From the NCBI GenBank assembly GCA_012934845.2, contig WNNJ02001949.1:1-64000 (forward strand): a stretch of DNA of 64,000 nt, in the 5' to 3' direction. Made by a program: the position numbers and the translations under genes. Source of the DNA: Pomphorhynchus laevis. Its lineage: Eukaryota; Acanthocephala; Palaeacanthocephala; Echinorhynchida; Pomphorhynchidae. The notes beneath the pieces were generated by a model, which did no database searches, had not been told where the DNA came from, and was given only the letters and a program-made list of their open reading frames with translations. This document shows positions 11,911-23,387 of the stretch, one piece after another. Each line of letters begins with the position of its first letter. Position 1 is the stretch's first letter.

Positions 11911-13089
11911 CTCGAGAGGTTTGTGCATAAATACATTACCACTCGCATGGAAAGAGGTAAGCTACTACACCCATCTCAGCATGGCTTTCGTACCGGCAGG
12001 TCCTGCCTTAGCAATCTAATTACGGTACGTGAAAGTTAGACAGACATAGTTCCGAACGGGGATATGATTGATGTCATTTACATTGACTTTAGTAGGGCGT
12101 TCGACCGAGTACCGCACGATCTTTTGCTCTTACTGTTGGCTCGATACGGGATTGATCTGAGTGTAGTTCGTTGGATCAAGTCGTTCCTGAAAGGTCGATC
12201 ATATCAAGTTAGATTAGGGAGTAGCCTTTCTCCTCCACGAAATACTTATGCAGGTGTTCCTCAGGGATCGGTCCTGGGACCCTTGTTATTCAATATTTTT
12301 CTTCAGAATCTACTTGTAAGATTAAAATGTGATGTACTAGTGTTTGCGGATGACCTGAAGTTATGGAAGTGTGTTCGTTCATATGATAACTGTTTGGAGC
12401 TTCAAGATGACCTCGACACTATAAGCATATGGAGCAGGACGACGAGCTTGCTTTTGAATACCTCGAAGTGCAGTCACATGCACTTAGGAGTTAAGAAATT
12501 TTCTTTTGTGTATAGTTTATGTGGTGAGCCAATTGAGCAGGTACAGTACACTAGAGACTTAGGGTTACTTGTACACGAATCGTTAAAGAGTCGTCCAAAC
12601 ACAGACAGGATTATTCAGTCGACCAGACAATTGAGCTATGTGCTTCGTAGGTGCTTTCGTTACCCATCTGTGTTTTGTCTTAAAGTGATGTACAACTCAA
12701 TAATTAGGCCCATTCTTTTATACTGTACACCAGCAACATTTCCGTGCACGCGAGGCGAGCTGAATGATTTAGAAAATGTTCTTCGCAGGTTGACGAGGTG
12801 CTGTCGTCTTCCGAGTAGTTATTCTTATAGGGATCGCTTGCAAGAGATAGGCATACCGTCGGTTCGGTTTGCGATAGTGTGTAGCGAGATTTTATGCTTC
12901 AGAGATATGTTACTCGGACGTGATGGGTGGCCGGCAAACTGTATCCAGCGGAGCAAACGTGATACGAATCGGGGCCACTCTTTGACTGTGAAAACGCTGC
13001 ACCATGAGAAGCTGTCTAGAATCAGTCGCCTATCGCACCGGGCGGTGAGGATGTGGAACTTACTTCCGGAGGATATTGTTGCTATTTAG
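11911..13089 (+). pseudogene. CR1-like reverse transcriptase ORF of LINE C, one in-frame stop
   Basis: The frame opens at LERFVHKYITTRMERGKLL and continues through HGFRTGRSCLSNLI (RT block 2). An in-frame TAG at 12,037-12,039 lies where related elements have Trp. From 12,064 the frame is open for 341 residues: YIDFSRAFDRVPHD (block 3), GVPQGSVLGPLLFNIFL (block 4), the catalytic VFADDLKLW, then the CR1-type C-terminus with HESLKSR, RPILLYC, GELNDLENVLRR and LSHRAVRMWNLLPEDI. The endonuclease and any ORF1 are missing through 5' truncation. It would copy its own RNA at a nicked target; this copy cannot do so. Confidence 0.85.
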
Positions 13090-13278
13090 AGTCGACAGCA
13101 GCTCATGCGGATGATGGAGCAATGGCTGTGCGAGACAAACTCACAGTCTATACCGGATCGTTATCCTTGGGAGGAATGTTGAATTTTTTTTCTTTTCATT
13201 TTTTTCCTTTTTTCCATGTGATCAGACAAAATAGCCCTACGGCTACATTCTTGTAATTGAATAAATAAATAAATAAAA
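11911..13278 (+). mobile_element. LINE family C (CR1-like), 5'-truncated copy
   Basis: The copy holds most of a reverse transcriptase, its C-terminal region, a short 3' UTR and a terminal (AATA)n-type tail at about 13,258-13,278. That style of 3' end is typical of CR1/L2-type LINEs. It interrupts the older family B relative, whose endonuclease lies to the left and whose RT remains lie to the right. Because its ORF is almost unbroken it is the younger of the two. Confidence 0.8.
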
Positions 13279-14569
13279 ATAACTGGCGTGCGAAAATTTA
13301 AACTCATTCTTCTTCACGCAATTTGTGGTCGTCTATTAATAAACGTAATTGGACGTTCATGATCAAAAAGCAACACTTTGTCTGTGAATTTATACAGAAT
13401 ACATTCATGATAAGCATTTCGTATCTTGCTCCTATTGATGAGGACTCTTATTCTGTCTTAAATTACCATTTGCCGAAACTTTTCTACTTTACGTTTATAC
13501 ATCCTCAGCAAATATTAACTACATTAACTCGGTTTACAAACTCGGCAAATGTATAAGATGTTATTCCAACTATGGTATTGAAATCTTGCAGCCACACAAA
13601 TAACATATTTGATTCTGAAGCATATGTTTATTTTACGACCTTTTAGGCTTGAATATAATTTAACTTTCTCATCTACTCATCAAATAATTTATGAGGTACC
13701 TCAATGTTCTGTTTTTGGATGATTGCTGTTTACACTTCTTATTGACCTAACATAAGCCCCTCCGTATGGTTTCCGTTTATTCGATATACAGATGACATAG
13801 TAATGTATGCAGACTGATACTTCGTCCGTTAATTATTTTGCGAGTACTGCTCCTGACTGCTTAAATCATCATAGGAATTGACCTCATACGCTGACTGATT
13901 TGAACATTTCAATCTAAATTTATAATTCTACTCTACCGTTTGTCATTGCTATGGCAATATTTGAAGTTGATTTCCATTTGTCTTTTCTTCCATTTATCAA
14001 ACATAAAGCGCAATGCTGCTTTATTACCTTGAGAGACATTAGGCAAATAAGATATAATCTCGATACTCACATAACATTAAAATTAGTGAATCCTCTTCTG
14101 TTTTCCAAACTTAATTATTCCACTAGTCTTTTTATCAACTATCCGAAATATTCACTCAAATAATTACAAAGCATCTAAATACGGCGGTTGGAGTTGCTTC
14201 ATATACGGAAATTCGATCAATAATCGTTTCTCTAATTGGCTATATCGACTTTACATCACGAATCGCATAAGTTTTAAACTATCATGCTTCATGTGGAATA
14301 TTACAAATGGAATCTCATCTTCACATCTCACATTACTTACATTATCAAGTAAATCTGCAACTTCGATTTCTCTGCTTTAGTAATTCTACTGTATTATTAC
14401 ATGTTCAGCATTGTATCTTGTTTGGCACGTATTGTTCTTACTCGATTGTAAGTCCCAAACTATAGAATATACTTCCGTCAAGTGTTATTGCATCATTTCC
14501 ATGTAACAACTTAAAAAACGTTTACTTTATTTTTAAAGAATTTGAATTTATAAAGATTATCATTTTAGT

Positions 14570-14760
14570 GGACTTTCAAGTGACAAAGGCCACTTTATTG
14601 TTATTGTTGTACAGGACTGTAACCGCGAAGGCTGTTTTGTCCGCTCATAAAATTAATCAGCAGAATGAACAAAGCAAAAAAGAAAGGAAAAAAGTTGAAA
14701 GTGAAAGGATTTTAATCGCGTAGGCTCAATTGAGCATCTCGTAGTATAAAAAGAGCTTTT
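14570..14760 (-). mobile_element. LINE C-like 3' UTR fragment
   Basis: On the minus strand, GACAAAACAGCCTTCGCGG followed by TTACAGTCCTGTACAACAAC and an AATAA-rich end matches the order seen after the LINE C stop codon (GACAAAATAGCCCTACGGC, then TACATTCTTGTAATTG, then the tail). A T/C-rich run precedes it in both. This is a short, separate 3' end of the same or a related family. Confidence 0.6.
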
Positions 14761-14884
14761 ACTTCATATTTAGAATCATATGCATAGCACACCCTCACGA
14801 TTGATATTTGTCAAAAATAACGTTTAATTTTTTAAATTAAATAATACTTATTTAATTTCAACATTGCAGCATGCCAGTTTTATC

Positions 14885-14995
14885 AATACTTTCACCAAAT
14901 ATAGTCTCCGATCTTCCTCGTCGCCGCCTCACTCGCCTGGAATCAACTCCCTCTCGACGTCCGCCGCGCTCCCTCCTTTAAGATTTTCAGATCTT
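14885..14995 (+). mobile_element. Short LINE family B fragment, plus strand
   Basis: The plus strand encodes LAWNQLPLDVRRAPS and neighbouring residues, the same segment found near the C-terminus of the family B copy at 15,343-15,905 on the opposite strand. About 110 bp are recognisable. It begins and ends in AT-rich sequence with no 3' tail. Confidence 0.65.
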
Positions 14996-15269
14996 CGATG
15001 ATCTACCTCAGTAAGTTGATAAATATAAGGCGACATGTGATAAAATATAAATGTATAAGATAGAGACTGGAGATTATTAAGTGTTTCAAATGTTCTTTTC
15101 TAACTACTAACATCCAGTGTCTTAAAGCTACTTTGAATCCGAACTCCATTGTTATCATTAATAGAACAATAAGCGGAATAACTGAACTAGTAAGTTGGTA
15201 ACAGTGTATTACATTTCTTCGAATTGTGTCATTATATGTTTCTCAGAATTGTTTAAACACGTGCTTAAA

Positions 15270-15905
15270 AAAAGATTTATTTTAACGTGGCAAATGCGTG
15301 CCAGCACACGCTTACATGACCACAACAAAACAAAAATGTAAATCATGTGTCGAGAAGGTGTGAACGGAGAAGGTGTTTGAATGTGATAAAGAATGGAGCG
15401 CGGCGGACGTCGAGAGGGAGTTGATTCCAGGCGAGTGAGACGGCGACGAGGAAGGTTAGGAGACCGTAGTTGTTGGAGTAATTAGGAGCGTGGAGTAAGA
15501 GGGTATGACGGGAATGCAGCGATAGCGAGGTGGGGCGAGTGTCGTCTAAGAAAGGAAGGTTGATGAACGATGGGGAGCCGACAGCGATGAGACGAAAAGT
15601 TACGAGAAGGCGGAGTTTGATGCGCATGTGGATGGTGGGCCAGGAGAGTTGAGCAAGATATGTGGATGTGTGGTCGAAGCGACAGACGAAAGAGCACTCG
15701 AACGACGGAGTTGATTATTCGTTGTAGGGGTATGATGATGGATTTTGGAGAATTGGCGAAAAGGCTAAGGCAGTAATCGATTTTAGGGAACAGAAGTGAT
15801 GAAAGTGTTTGATCTCGCCTATGTCAATTGTTAAAGATGTGGAATTAGATGATAATAAGACTTTGAACACGATACTTTCTATCTTGGGATGTATAAAAAT
15901 CATTG
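15270..15905 (-). mobile_element. LINE family B, 5'-truncated copy, minus strand
   Basis: The minus strand encodes the C-terminal RT region of family B. DYCLSLF and NSPKS-PLQRI are visible near 15,700-15,780, VVRVLFRLS near 15,690, and LAWNQLPLDVRRAPFF at 15,400-15,440, ending at 15,343. The typical B 3' end follows: CATGTAAGCGTGTGCTGGCA then GCATTTGCCACGTTAAAAT, to about 15,270. The frame shifts at least twice. Its 3' UTR matches the stubs at 16,486 and 24,084. Confidence 0.75.
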
Positions 15906-16485
15906 TAATTACAACAAATTAAAATGTACAATGAGATAATTTAAAAAGTGAACTTAAGCTGTTAGTGCTATTACTCCACTTTACATAACTGTAAAGCTAA
16001 TTGTAAAATGTAGCCCAAATTATGGGCCTAGCTGGGGCTACCTAGTGCGTTTCACGGATTGTTATATTCACTATCCTAGTTTGGTCAAATAAGCAATCGT
16101 ACACAGTCAGAGTGTGTGTTTTCTACAGTGATGGAACGTTGGCAGCCCCAATGTTTTTGAAAAATACCATCAACCGAAAGCAGCTAGCACATTGACGCGG
16201 TGGGTAAGGCTACCATTAAATAAAAACTCGGTTGGGTGTGGCTAAGCCAGATGGTATAACATCACTGTACAGCTACATTACGGAAAAGGTTAAGAGCAAT
16301 TGATGACAGAGTTGGATATTCTTTCTAAGGATGTACAGTCTTGGATCCATATGAAGAAAACTTAAACTTATTTTTCTTTTTTCCTTTTGTCACCTGCGCC
16401 ATATAAAGTTTTGGTTTTCAATAAATATTAAAATAATTTGATGCTTTCTATTTATAAATTATTACTTTATATCAAGTTTTAAAAA
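15906..16485. other. Unassigned sequence between two LINE B pieces
   Basis: It is moderately less AT-rich than its surroundings around 16,010-16,300. It has no open frame with a known motif and no tRNA-like A/B box pair. It may be an unrecognised repeat. Confidence 0.4.
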
Positions 16486-16620
16486 GAATTATTTTAACGT
16501 GGCAAATGCGTGCCAGCGCACGCCTACATGACCACAACAAAACAAAAATGTAAATTTTGTGTCGAGGTGTGAATAGAGGAGGTTTTAGAATGTGATAAAG
16601 AAGGGAGCGCGGCGGACATA
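16486..16620 (-). mobile_element. LINE family B 3' stub, minus strand
   Basis: About 135 bp carry the B 3' UTR signature (GCATTTGCCACGTTAAAAT at the end, a CATGTAGGCGTGCGCTGGC variant inside) and the last codons including the segment that encodes VRRA. It ends abruptly at about 16,620. This is a dead-on-arrival insertion or a broken end of a longer copy. Confidence 0.7.
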
Positions 16621-17859
16621 ACAGCAAATTTTCAGTAACTAACTGGGCAGTAATTTTCAGTAACGTAACAGCGGGCATTGGTGCAAGTACAGTATCGCTG
16701 TTGCGGTCAATCATTCGCAAGAAAACCGAGGCACATCGACAGTATTACGAGGATAATTTCATTCGCTGGCTTCTTAATCATGCGCTCATGCTCGGTCTCG
16801 CTTCGGGGTCCAAGATTTAGCCTTTCCCTTCCGGCAAAACCGGTTACGGAAGCATGACATTTAAACTTTTCGATTTTGTAATAATAAATTTTCTTTTAAA
16901 TAAATTATACTATTTGCATCATTCATGAAAGCGGCCAAGTATGAGGAGAGAGTGTGCCGGTATGAAAGAATATTATATTATTAGCATCATTCATACCCTT
17001 TGTCATTGCGGGAAACGGCGCTATTGGACCGGCGGCGGACTTGACGATCAAAAGAATTGCGTCATTAAGTGCGGGCAGGGGATTGCACACTTATAGTGAT
17101 CTGATAGTGCGGGCTGCACGATCAACGAGGGGACATCCTACTAGCTGGTACTCGACAAACTTAGTACACTGAGTTTAATTAATTGAAACTTATCACAGTC
17201 AAATTTTTGGTGTTATTGTTTATTTTTCTTTTGCTATAAATAAAATGCTTTCTCAAAAAAACAAGGTATTAGCCGCAAATGGCTATTTTAACTGTTCACA
17301 AAAAAGGAAAACAAATCAATGACTAAAATAGTTTTAAGCACCCACGACAGTAGCTGGAAGCACATGCGATTTCTGTAGGCAGCACATTCCATAAATTTAA
17401 GGACCGATGTGAATAGATACGGATTCATGATTTCTGAATAAAAATAATGATTTTTTTTAAATGAATAAAAATTAATTTTAATTTATGCGAAAATTTTAAT
17501 TTTAATTTTAGATTATATGTAGACTTTCTAATATTTAAAATCGTTTAATATTTAAAATCATGAATTCACATAAATAATGATTTCTGAATAAAAATAATGA
17601 TTTTTTAAATGAATAAAAATTAATTTTAATTTATTTTTTAAATTATTTTAATTTATTTAATTTAATTTCAATTTAAAAAAGAATTTGACGCAAACAGTTT
17701 ATTTAGTATTTCTCTTAATTGATAGCTGGTCGTTTAAATTTACTGCTCATTGACGCGTATAATAACGATTTTTATAAATACAAAACTTACAGTAGTTAAA
17801 TAGGGATAACAACAAAAATATGGCTAAATAAGGGTACAGAAAAGTCAGAAAATTATCGT
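16621..17859. other. Unassigned, partly GC-richer sequence
   Basis: Two stretches, about 16,620-16,850 and 16,995-17,160, are GC-richer than the rest. The second has a short open plus-strand frame reading FVIAGNGAIGPAADLTIKR and on to about 17,165 without an ATG or obvious splice sites. From 17,420 to 17,700 the sequence is AT-rich with short internal repeats such as GAATAAAAATAATGATTTTT. No family was recognised. Confidence 0.35.
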
Positions 17860-19199
17860 CTAAAAAGCCTTAGTACGTCTTCTTATAGTCAAGGGCAAGG
17901 TATCATATCTCTTTAGGTTACAAGAGTGCGCTGCCTTCCGTCTAAAACACTCAGGGCCTATCACATACCTAAGTGTTCAGTCTAGGCGTGGACGTCCTCT
18001 AGCAAATAATACTAAACCGGAAAGATTACCTAGGTACCTCAGAGGCGTACATAGGCTTTCTCACTTAGTGACAGACGCTGGGCCCGATTTGGGAGCCATC
18101 TAGCTCTCTTCAGTACTTTTTTGAATTTAATCAATTCTGTTCGGTCGACCATTTGATCGTAATGGTACACCACAGGTATTTTACTCGATGTGTAAAGAAG
18201 AGGAGTGGTTGATTGTTCAATATAGGAGCGAGGGCTGAGATTGCTAGTCTGTTTAATTTTCTCTTTGTCATAGGGGCACCATTTAATACAACCACATGGA
18301 ATTTTGATGAGTTGATAATAAGATTGGACTATATAACTGGTATTTTAATCTTAAAAAGAAACGGCTGATATTCGAGAATATATATACACCTGCGTCCTGA
18401 GAACATGGCGCTGGTATCATCAGCGTATACCACTAGATGTTGATCACGTTTAAATGTCTTAAAGAGTTCGATAGAATCAGCAAGATATAAGATAGGAGAA
18501 TGTGGGGGACCCTTGACACAATCTGTAATATAATAGAACTGACGAGCATCAGGTCATCTTCATAAAAGTATTTCTTGATATACAGCAATATCTCCACCAT
18601 GTTAACAATTCTCACAGACTACCCGAGGAACCTAAGAGCAGAGATAAAAAAGAGGAATAGAAATTGGGTCGAATGCAGCAGAAAAATCAAGAAAAACAGC
18701 CACAACTAGCTGATGATTGTTGTCTTGACAAAACCGATGCGCTTCACCAACTGTCGAATGAATCAAGCTACGTTTGACAAACCTATGAAAACTTGGCGAG
18801 ACTAAATTACACCTATTTAGATAGTCACGGATTCTATACCCAAGCGCCCTTTCGTAGCTAAAGATGAAAGAGTTTTGTATCGAAATAGGGCGCATATATT
18901 TAGGACATGAGACGCTAATTTTCTTGCCTAAAAATATTGTTCGGCTAATATTAATGCCGGCCACATCGGATGGTGAGGCTAATAGCATATTAATGACGAC
19001 TTTTCTTGTCTGATCAACTGTCAAAAGCTAACAAACGAGAAAAGAGAGTTGTGCATGGGATCTGGAGTTTTCCGGATGTGCACCCCAGGCATATAAAAAT
19101 AATACAATAATTTATTTACCGTGGCAAATGCGTGCAAAATGCACGCTTACATGACCACTAACAAACAAAAAAAGAACATCAAAGATCACAGGTAATTAG

Positions 19200-22098
19200 T
19201 TAATTGTTGAAAAAGAATTGGATTTGGCGTTTGAAGTATGGCATAGATGTTGATTGGCGGATATGAATAGGCAGTTGATTCCACAAGAGAGGAGCAGCCA
19301 CAACGAAGGAGCGGAAGCCAAAAGAGGTAGAGTAGATTGGGACATGTAAAAGAAGGGAATTACGGGAACGCAGAGCACAATACACAGTACGAGAATTGTC
19401 GAGAAAAGGAAGGTTGAGAAATGAAGGGGTATGAGAAGTTATAAGGCGAAAAGCAATGATAAGAAGACGAATTTGAACACGACAATAAATGGTAGGCCAA
19501 TCAAGAGAAACAAGATAGTGGGATGTATGATCAAAACGACGAAGACGGAGGAGAACTCGAACGGCAGCGTTGATGATGCGTTGTAAAGGAAGAAGAGTGG
19601 ATTTAGGTGAGTTGGAAAATAGACTAAGACAGTAATCAAGTCTTGAGAAAAGAAGAGAAGATATGAGAGTCATACAAGAAGGGAAATCGATCAATCTACG
19701 AACTTGACGGAGGTTGCGGAGTATCAAGGTAGATGAGCGTACTTTATCTCTAACGAAAGGTTTAAGTGAAAGTCGGTTGTCGAAATGGAAGCCTAGGAAA
19801 ACGAGATTATCAACGATTGGAAGAATTGTAGAATTTAATGATACGGAGGGAGGTTCGAAGCCGAGGCGTCGAGGTAGGATCCACATAATTTTGGATTTAT
19901 CAGGATTCAGAGAAAGGCGAAGGGAAGAAAGATAATTAGAAATTGAGACAAGACAGTCCGAAGCGGAAACACTAAGATCGTGAATACGATAAACAGGTGC
20001 ATGAGCATATATGAGAATGTCATCAGCATATTGCATAACATGGAAGTTAAATTTATGAGAAATCGAAGACAAGTCACCGGGAAGAAGAGAGAAAAGCATA
20101 GGGCCTAATACGGAGCCTTGTGTAACACCGGTCGGGATGGATGAAAAATGGGAGAGAGAAGAGTTAGAATAGACGCGAAATGTACGGTTTGATAGATATG
20201 AAGAAAATCATGATACAGTGGGTAAAGAGAAACCATAATCATGACGAAGGCGATGGAGAAGAATCGAGTGATCGACGATGTCAAAAGCAGACGATATATC
20301 AAGAGAAACTATGACACTACATAATTTATGATCGCGCGATATGAGTAAGTCGTTATAAACTTTAAGACATGCAATTTCGGTAGAGTAATTAGAGCGAATA
20401 GCGGCTTGGAAGGGAGGAAATAAGTTAGAGGAAAAGAGATATGTATAAACTTGCTTGAGAACGAGACGCTTAAGGAGTTTAGACAGGGTTGGGAGAAGTG
20501 AGATTGGACGGTACGAAGATGGTAGTGAGGAGTCGAGAAATTGCTTTTTGATGAGAGGACGAACAGTGGCGCATTTCCAGATGGAAGGAAATGTACGGCT
20601 ACGGATGGACGAGTTGAACAACGTGGTTAGGAAGGGTGAGATAGAGGAGCAGATATTTTTAAGCAAGTGAGTTGGAATTGGGTCAGAAGGAGAGGTTTTA
20701 TTAGGTAATGACAGCAGAACCGAAGAAACTTCATCAGACGAAACGGGAAGAAGGTGGAATAGTTCTGGGAGGGAAGTATCTAAAGAGAAGAGTGGGTACA
20801 AGGGGGCTACGGGTAGTAGGGAAAGTAAATTAGATAGCTTAGTTTGTAGATAAGAAGAAATTCATCAGGATTTATATTACAAGAAGTAGATGATCGTGAA
20901 AGAATTGAGTTTAAGATTTTCCAATGAGATTTAGAGTTGGAAGATGACTCGAGTTGATTTCGCCAAAAGATAGTACGTTTAGTACGTATAAGAATAAGAT
21001 GTGAACGGCGTAGAGAAAAGTAGGAATCACGGAGATTTGGAGGGAGTGAGTTGGGAGAACGTTTAAGAAAACGATTATACACACGAAAAGAGTGACGGAG
21101 TCGACGCTTAGAAAGACTACAGTCAGAATCGAACCAGGGAGCATGGCGCAAGCGCTGAGAGCGTCGGAGCGACTTGGCAGAAGTTTATTGATAATAGACA
21201 TACGTTCAGAATCAAACAGAATGCAGAGATCATCGGGAGAGAGATAGTTAAGAGGAAGTGAAAAGAGTGAAGAATTGAGTAAGGCTGTGCAGAGAATAGG
21301 GATATCGAGAAGTTTCCAGGGTCGACTTGGTGTGGATATTGGTGGAGGCGGAGACGGAGGATGGGGACGAGTAAGAGTAAGAGTGACAAGGAAATGATTG
21401 GACAAACCGGGATCAGTAATTGACAAGGAAGTATAGTCATTGAAGCAGATAGGGACAGCAATGATGTCGAGAGCACCGCCGAGAATATGAGTTGGGCTTG
21501 TTGAAAGTAATTTATAGTTAAAATCAGAAAAAAGATTAGTTAAAGTGATAGAGTCAGGGTCAGCCGGGCGATCAAGACGAATGTTAAAGTCCCCGAGAAC
21601 AAAAGAAGGAGTATAAGACAAGGAACAGTGAGACATAAGATCTGCAAGTTCGGTAAAGAAGATACGTGAGGGGGCAACTGAACCTGGACGGTATACAATC
21701 ACAAGTTCCAGAGGGACAGGAGTTGATAATCTGCATATGAGTAATTCGAACGAGGTGTAACGGATGTTAACGTTAATTTTACGTAAAGACATTGGGTGAC
21801 GATCAATGGCAACTATACCGCCATGGTTAAAATCAGTAGATGTATGAGAGGCAATTGGACGAGCTGATTCAACTAAAGAACAACCAGAGCGACATAGACG
21901 ACGAATAGCAAGATCGTCGGAGTCACAATGCCAGGATTCGGTAATGCAGAGAATATCGATAGATAATTGATCGAAGATATCAAGGAGCATATCAGCTTTA
22001 TGAAGAATGGAGCGAGTGTTGAATAGACTAAGACGAAAAGTATGCTTAGGAGCGAGATCGACTAGCGAAGAAGACAAGTGGGAGAGATGGGACGCCAT
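19200..22098 (-). pseudogene. LINE B ORF2 (AP endonuclease plus reverse transcriptase), about three lesions
   Basis: The ATG is at 22,098 (MASHLSHLSSSL). The endonuclease shows FNTRSILHKADM, DILCITESW, VIVYRPGS, SFVLGDFNIRLD, GGALDII and LSNHF. A frame change near 21,160 moves to HAPWFDSDCSLSKRRLR, a second change lies near 20,810, and an in-frame TGA lies near 20,206 where Trp is expected. The RT has YRPISLLPTLSKLLKRLV, FPPFQAAIRSNYSTEIA, VSLDISSAFDIVDH, TGVTQGSVLGPMLFSL and the catalytic QYADDILIYAH. It ends in the CR1-type C-terminus (AAPLLWNQLP, stop at 19,200). It is otherwise full length for a CR1-like ORF2. Confidence 0.85.
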
Positions 22099-23387
22099 CG
22101 AATTTTTGGCCTTGTGTGTACAACGTGAAAATTTCCATTGATTTGACGTATAGATAAGGATGACTCGCCGTTTGTTTCACGTCGATGTTTCTCAATGCGA
22201 GCTAAATTGAGCTGGGCAATATCAGAAGGGGAGCGGTCAGGAAAGATACGACTAGTAGACGAAGTGGTAAGAAGTTTAAAACGTTGGGAAAGTACCAAGG
22301 ATGCATGTGAACTATGTCGGAAAACAATTTTTAGGAGTGGAGGACTGAGATGATTGGATTTAGTGGATTTGTTTAAACGGATTAAAGATACAGGAGCGAT
22401 ATTATTGAAGAGGAATGGATTATTATTAGGAAGAATGGTTGCTAGGATAAACCTGAAAGCAGATACACCATCATCGAGGCGACATTGAGGAGAAGCAGAT
22501 TCGGAAACCTTTAAATTAGATATAATAATGCATCGATCGCGCGAAGGAAAACGATTACGTAGTGGTGGACGAAAAGACCTGGTAGCAGTAGAGGCAGAAG
22601 AGCAGCTAAACGTGGGAATTACAGGGGTGCTAAGTGAAGATTTTAGATAGTTTGGAGCATGTGTGACAGGAGTGGAGTGTTGAATCGGTTGATCGGAGAT
22701 GTTACTGGAGATGATTGTGACGGAAGGATGTAAATTATTGATAGGTGATACGGTTGGAGCATGTGTGACAGAAGTGGATTGTTGAATAGGTTGAACGGAG
22801 ATGTTACTGGATATAATTTTGACAGAAGGATGTAAATTATTGAGAAGTGATATGGTAGAGGTAGAGTAAGGAGTACGTGAAGAAAAGAAAGAAGTATGAT
22901 ATGTATTTAGATGTGGGGATGAATAGGAAAAATGAGGTACGAGATGAAGGCCTTTACTGTTTACATTGTTATGAAGATGAAGATTATGGAAAGTTTTATC
23001 CGTAGTTAAAGGAGGAGTGTGTGTGAGAGAAGTTTCAAGAACGGGTTTCATAGATGACGAAGGAGTTAGTAAGCAAACGGATGACGACGATAGATTGGAA
23101 GATATGTTGTCGTTTGTTGATGTTCCATGTATAACAGCGGTCTGAGTCGACTGAGAGATATCAAGTTTATTTATTGAGCACAAATCTGTTTTGTTAGCGT
23201 TCAGAACGTCTCCACCGTTTGAGTGGTCATTCTTCATTAGCTTACCTACGAGGGCAGCACAACAGAAGCCGCAGAGGAAATTCCGATTTAAAACGTTGTC
23301 CTCGTCAGTGAAAGGAATGACAACGTGAGTCCAAACATTGCAGTTCTTGTTGTCGCATCCAATTTGCTTTTCGCTTTTCGATATCAT
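22062..23387 (-). CDS. LINE B ORF1 protein with N-terminal PHD-like finger (441 aa)
   Basis: This is an unbroken 441-codon frame. Residues about 10-45 contain CDNKNC, W-THV and FLCGFCCAAL, a Cys4-His-Cys-type arrangement like the PHD finger known in ORF1 of CR1-like LINEs. The centre is Ser/Thr/Pro-rich. It includes a 34-residue tandem duplication (102 bp, about residues 182-250), each unit beginning NNLHPSV and ending VTHAP. The last 150 residues (from CIIISNLKVSES, through SLIRLNKSTKSN and LLKIVF) look like an RRM-style nucleic-acid-binding fold. It probably binds the element RNA. ORF2 starts inside its last 13 codons. Confidence 0.8.
   Translation of the reverse strand: MISKSEKQIGCDNKNCNVWTHVVIPFTDEDNVLNRNFLCGFCCAALVGKLMKNDHSNGGDVLNANKTDLCSINKLDISQSTQTAVIHGTSTNDNISSNLSSSSVCLLTPSSSMKPVLETSLTHTPPLTTDKTFHNLHLHNNVNSKGLHLVPHFSYSSPHLNTYHTSFFSSRTPYSTSTISLLNNLHPSVKIISSNISVQPIQQSTSVTHAPTVSPINNLHPSVTIISSNISDQPIQHSTPVTHAPNYLKSSLSTPVIPTFSCSSASTATRSFRPPLRNRFPSRDRCIIISNLKVSESASPQCRLDDGVSAFRFILATILPNNNPFLFNNIAPVSLIRLNKSTKSNHLSPPLLKIVFRHSSHASLVLSQRFKLLTTSSTSRIFPDRSPSDIAQLNLARIEKHRRETNGESSLSIRQINGNFHVVHTRPKIRWRPISPTCLLR

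Larger units (their letters stand above)
11280..14400 (+). mobile_element. Old LINE family B relative, interrupted by LINE C and internally deleted
   Basis: On the plus strand, degenerate sequence matches the family B element of 19,100-23,395 in order. It shows endonuclease pieces LFFDELYDLL (about 11,310) and DDFNI (about 11,370), then a linker with YKLLKH (about 11,840). After the LINE C insertion come HLPKLFYF and DVIPT (13,470-13,570), VPQCSVFG (13,700), YTDDIVMYAD (13,790) and LRDIRQIR followed by LLFSKLNYSTSLF (14,020-14,130). The RT blocks between DVIPT and VPQCSVFG are missing. Many frame changes make this a much older copy than the one at 19,100. Confidence 0.6.
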
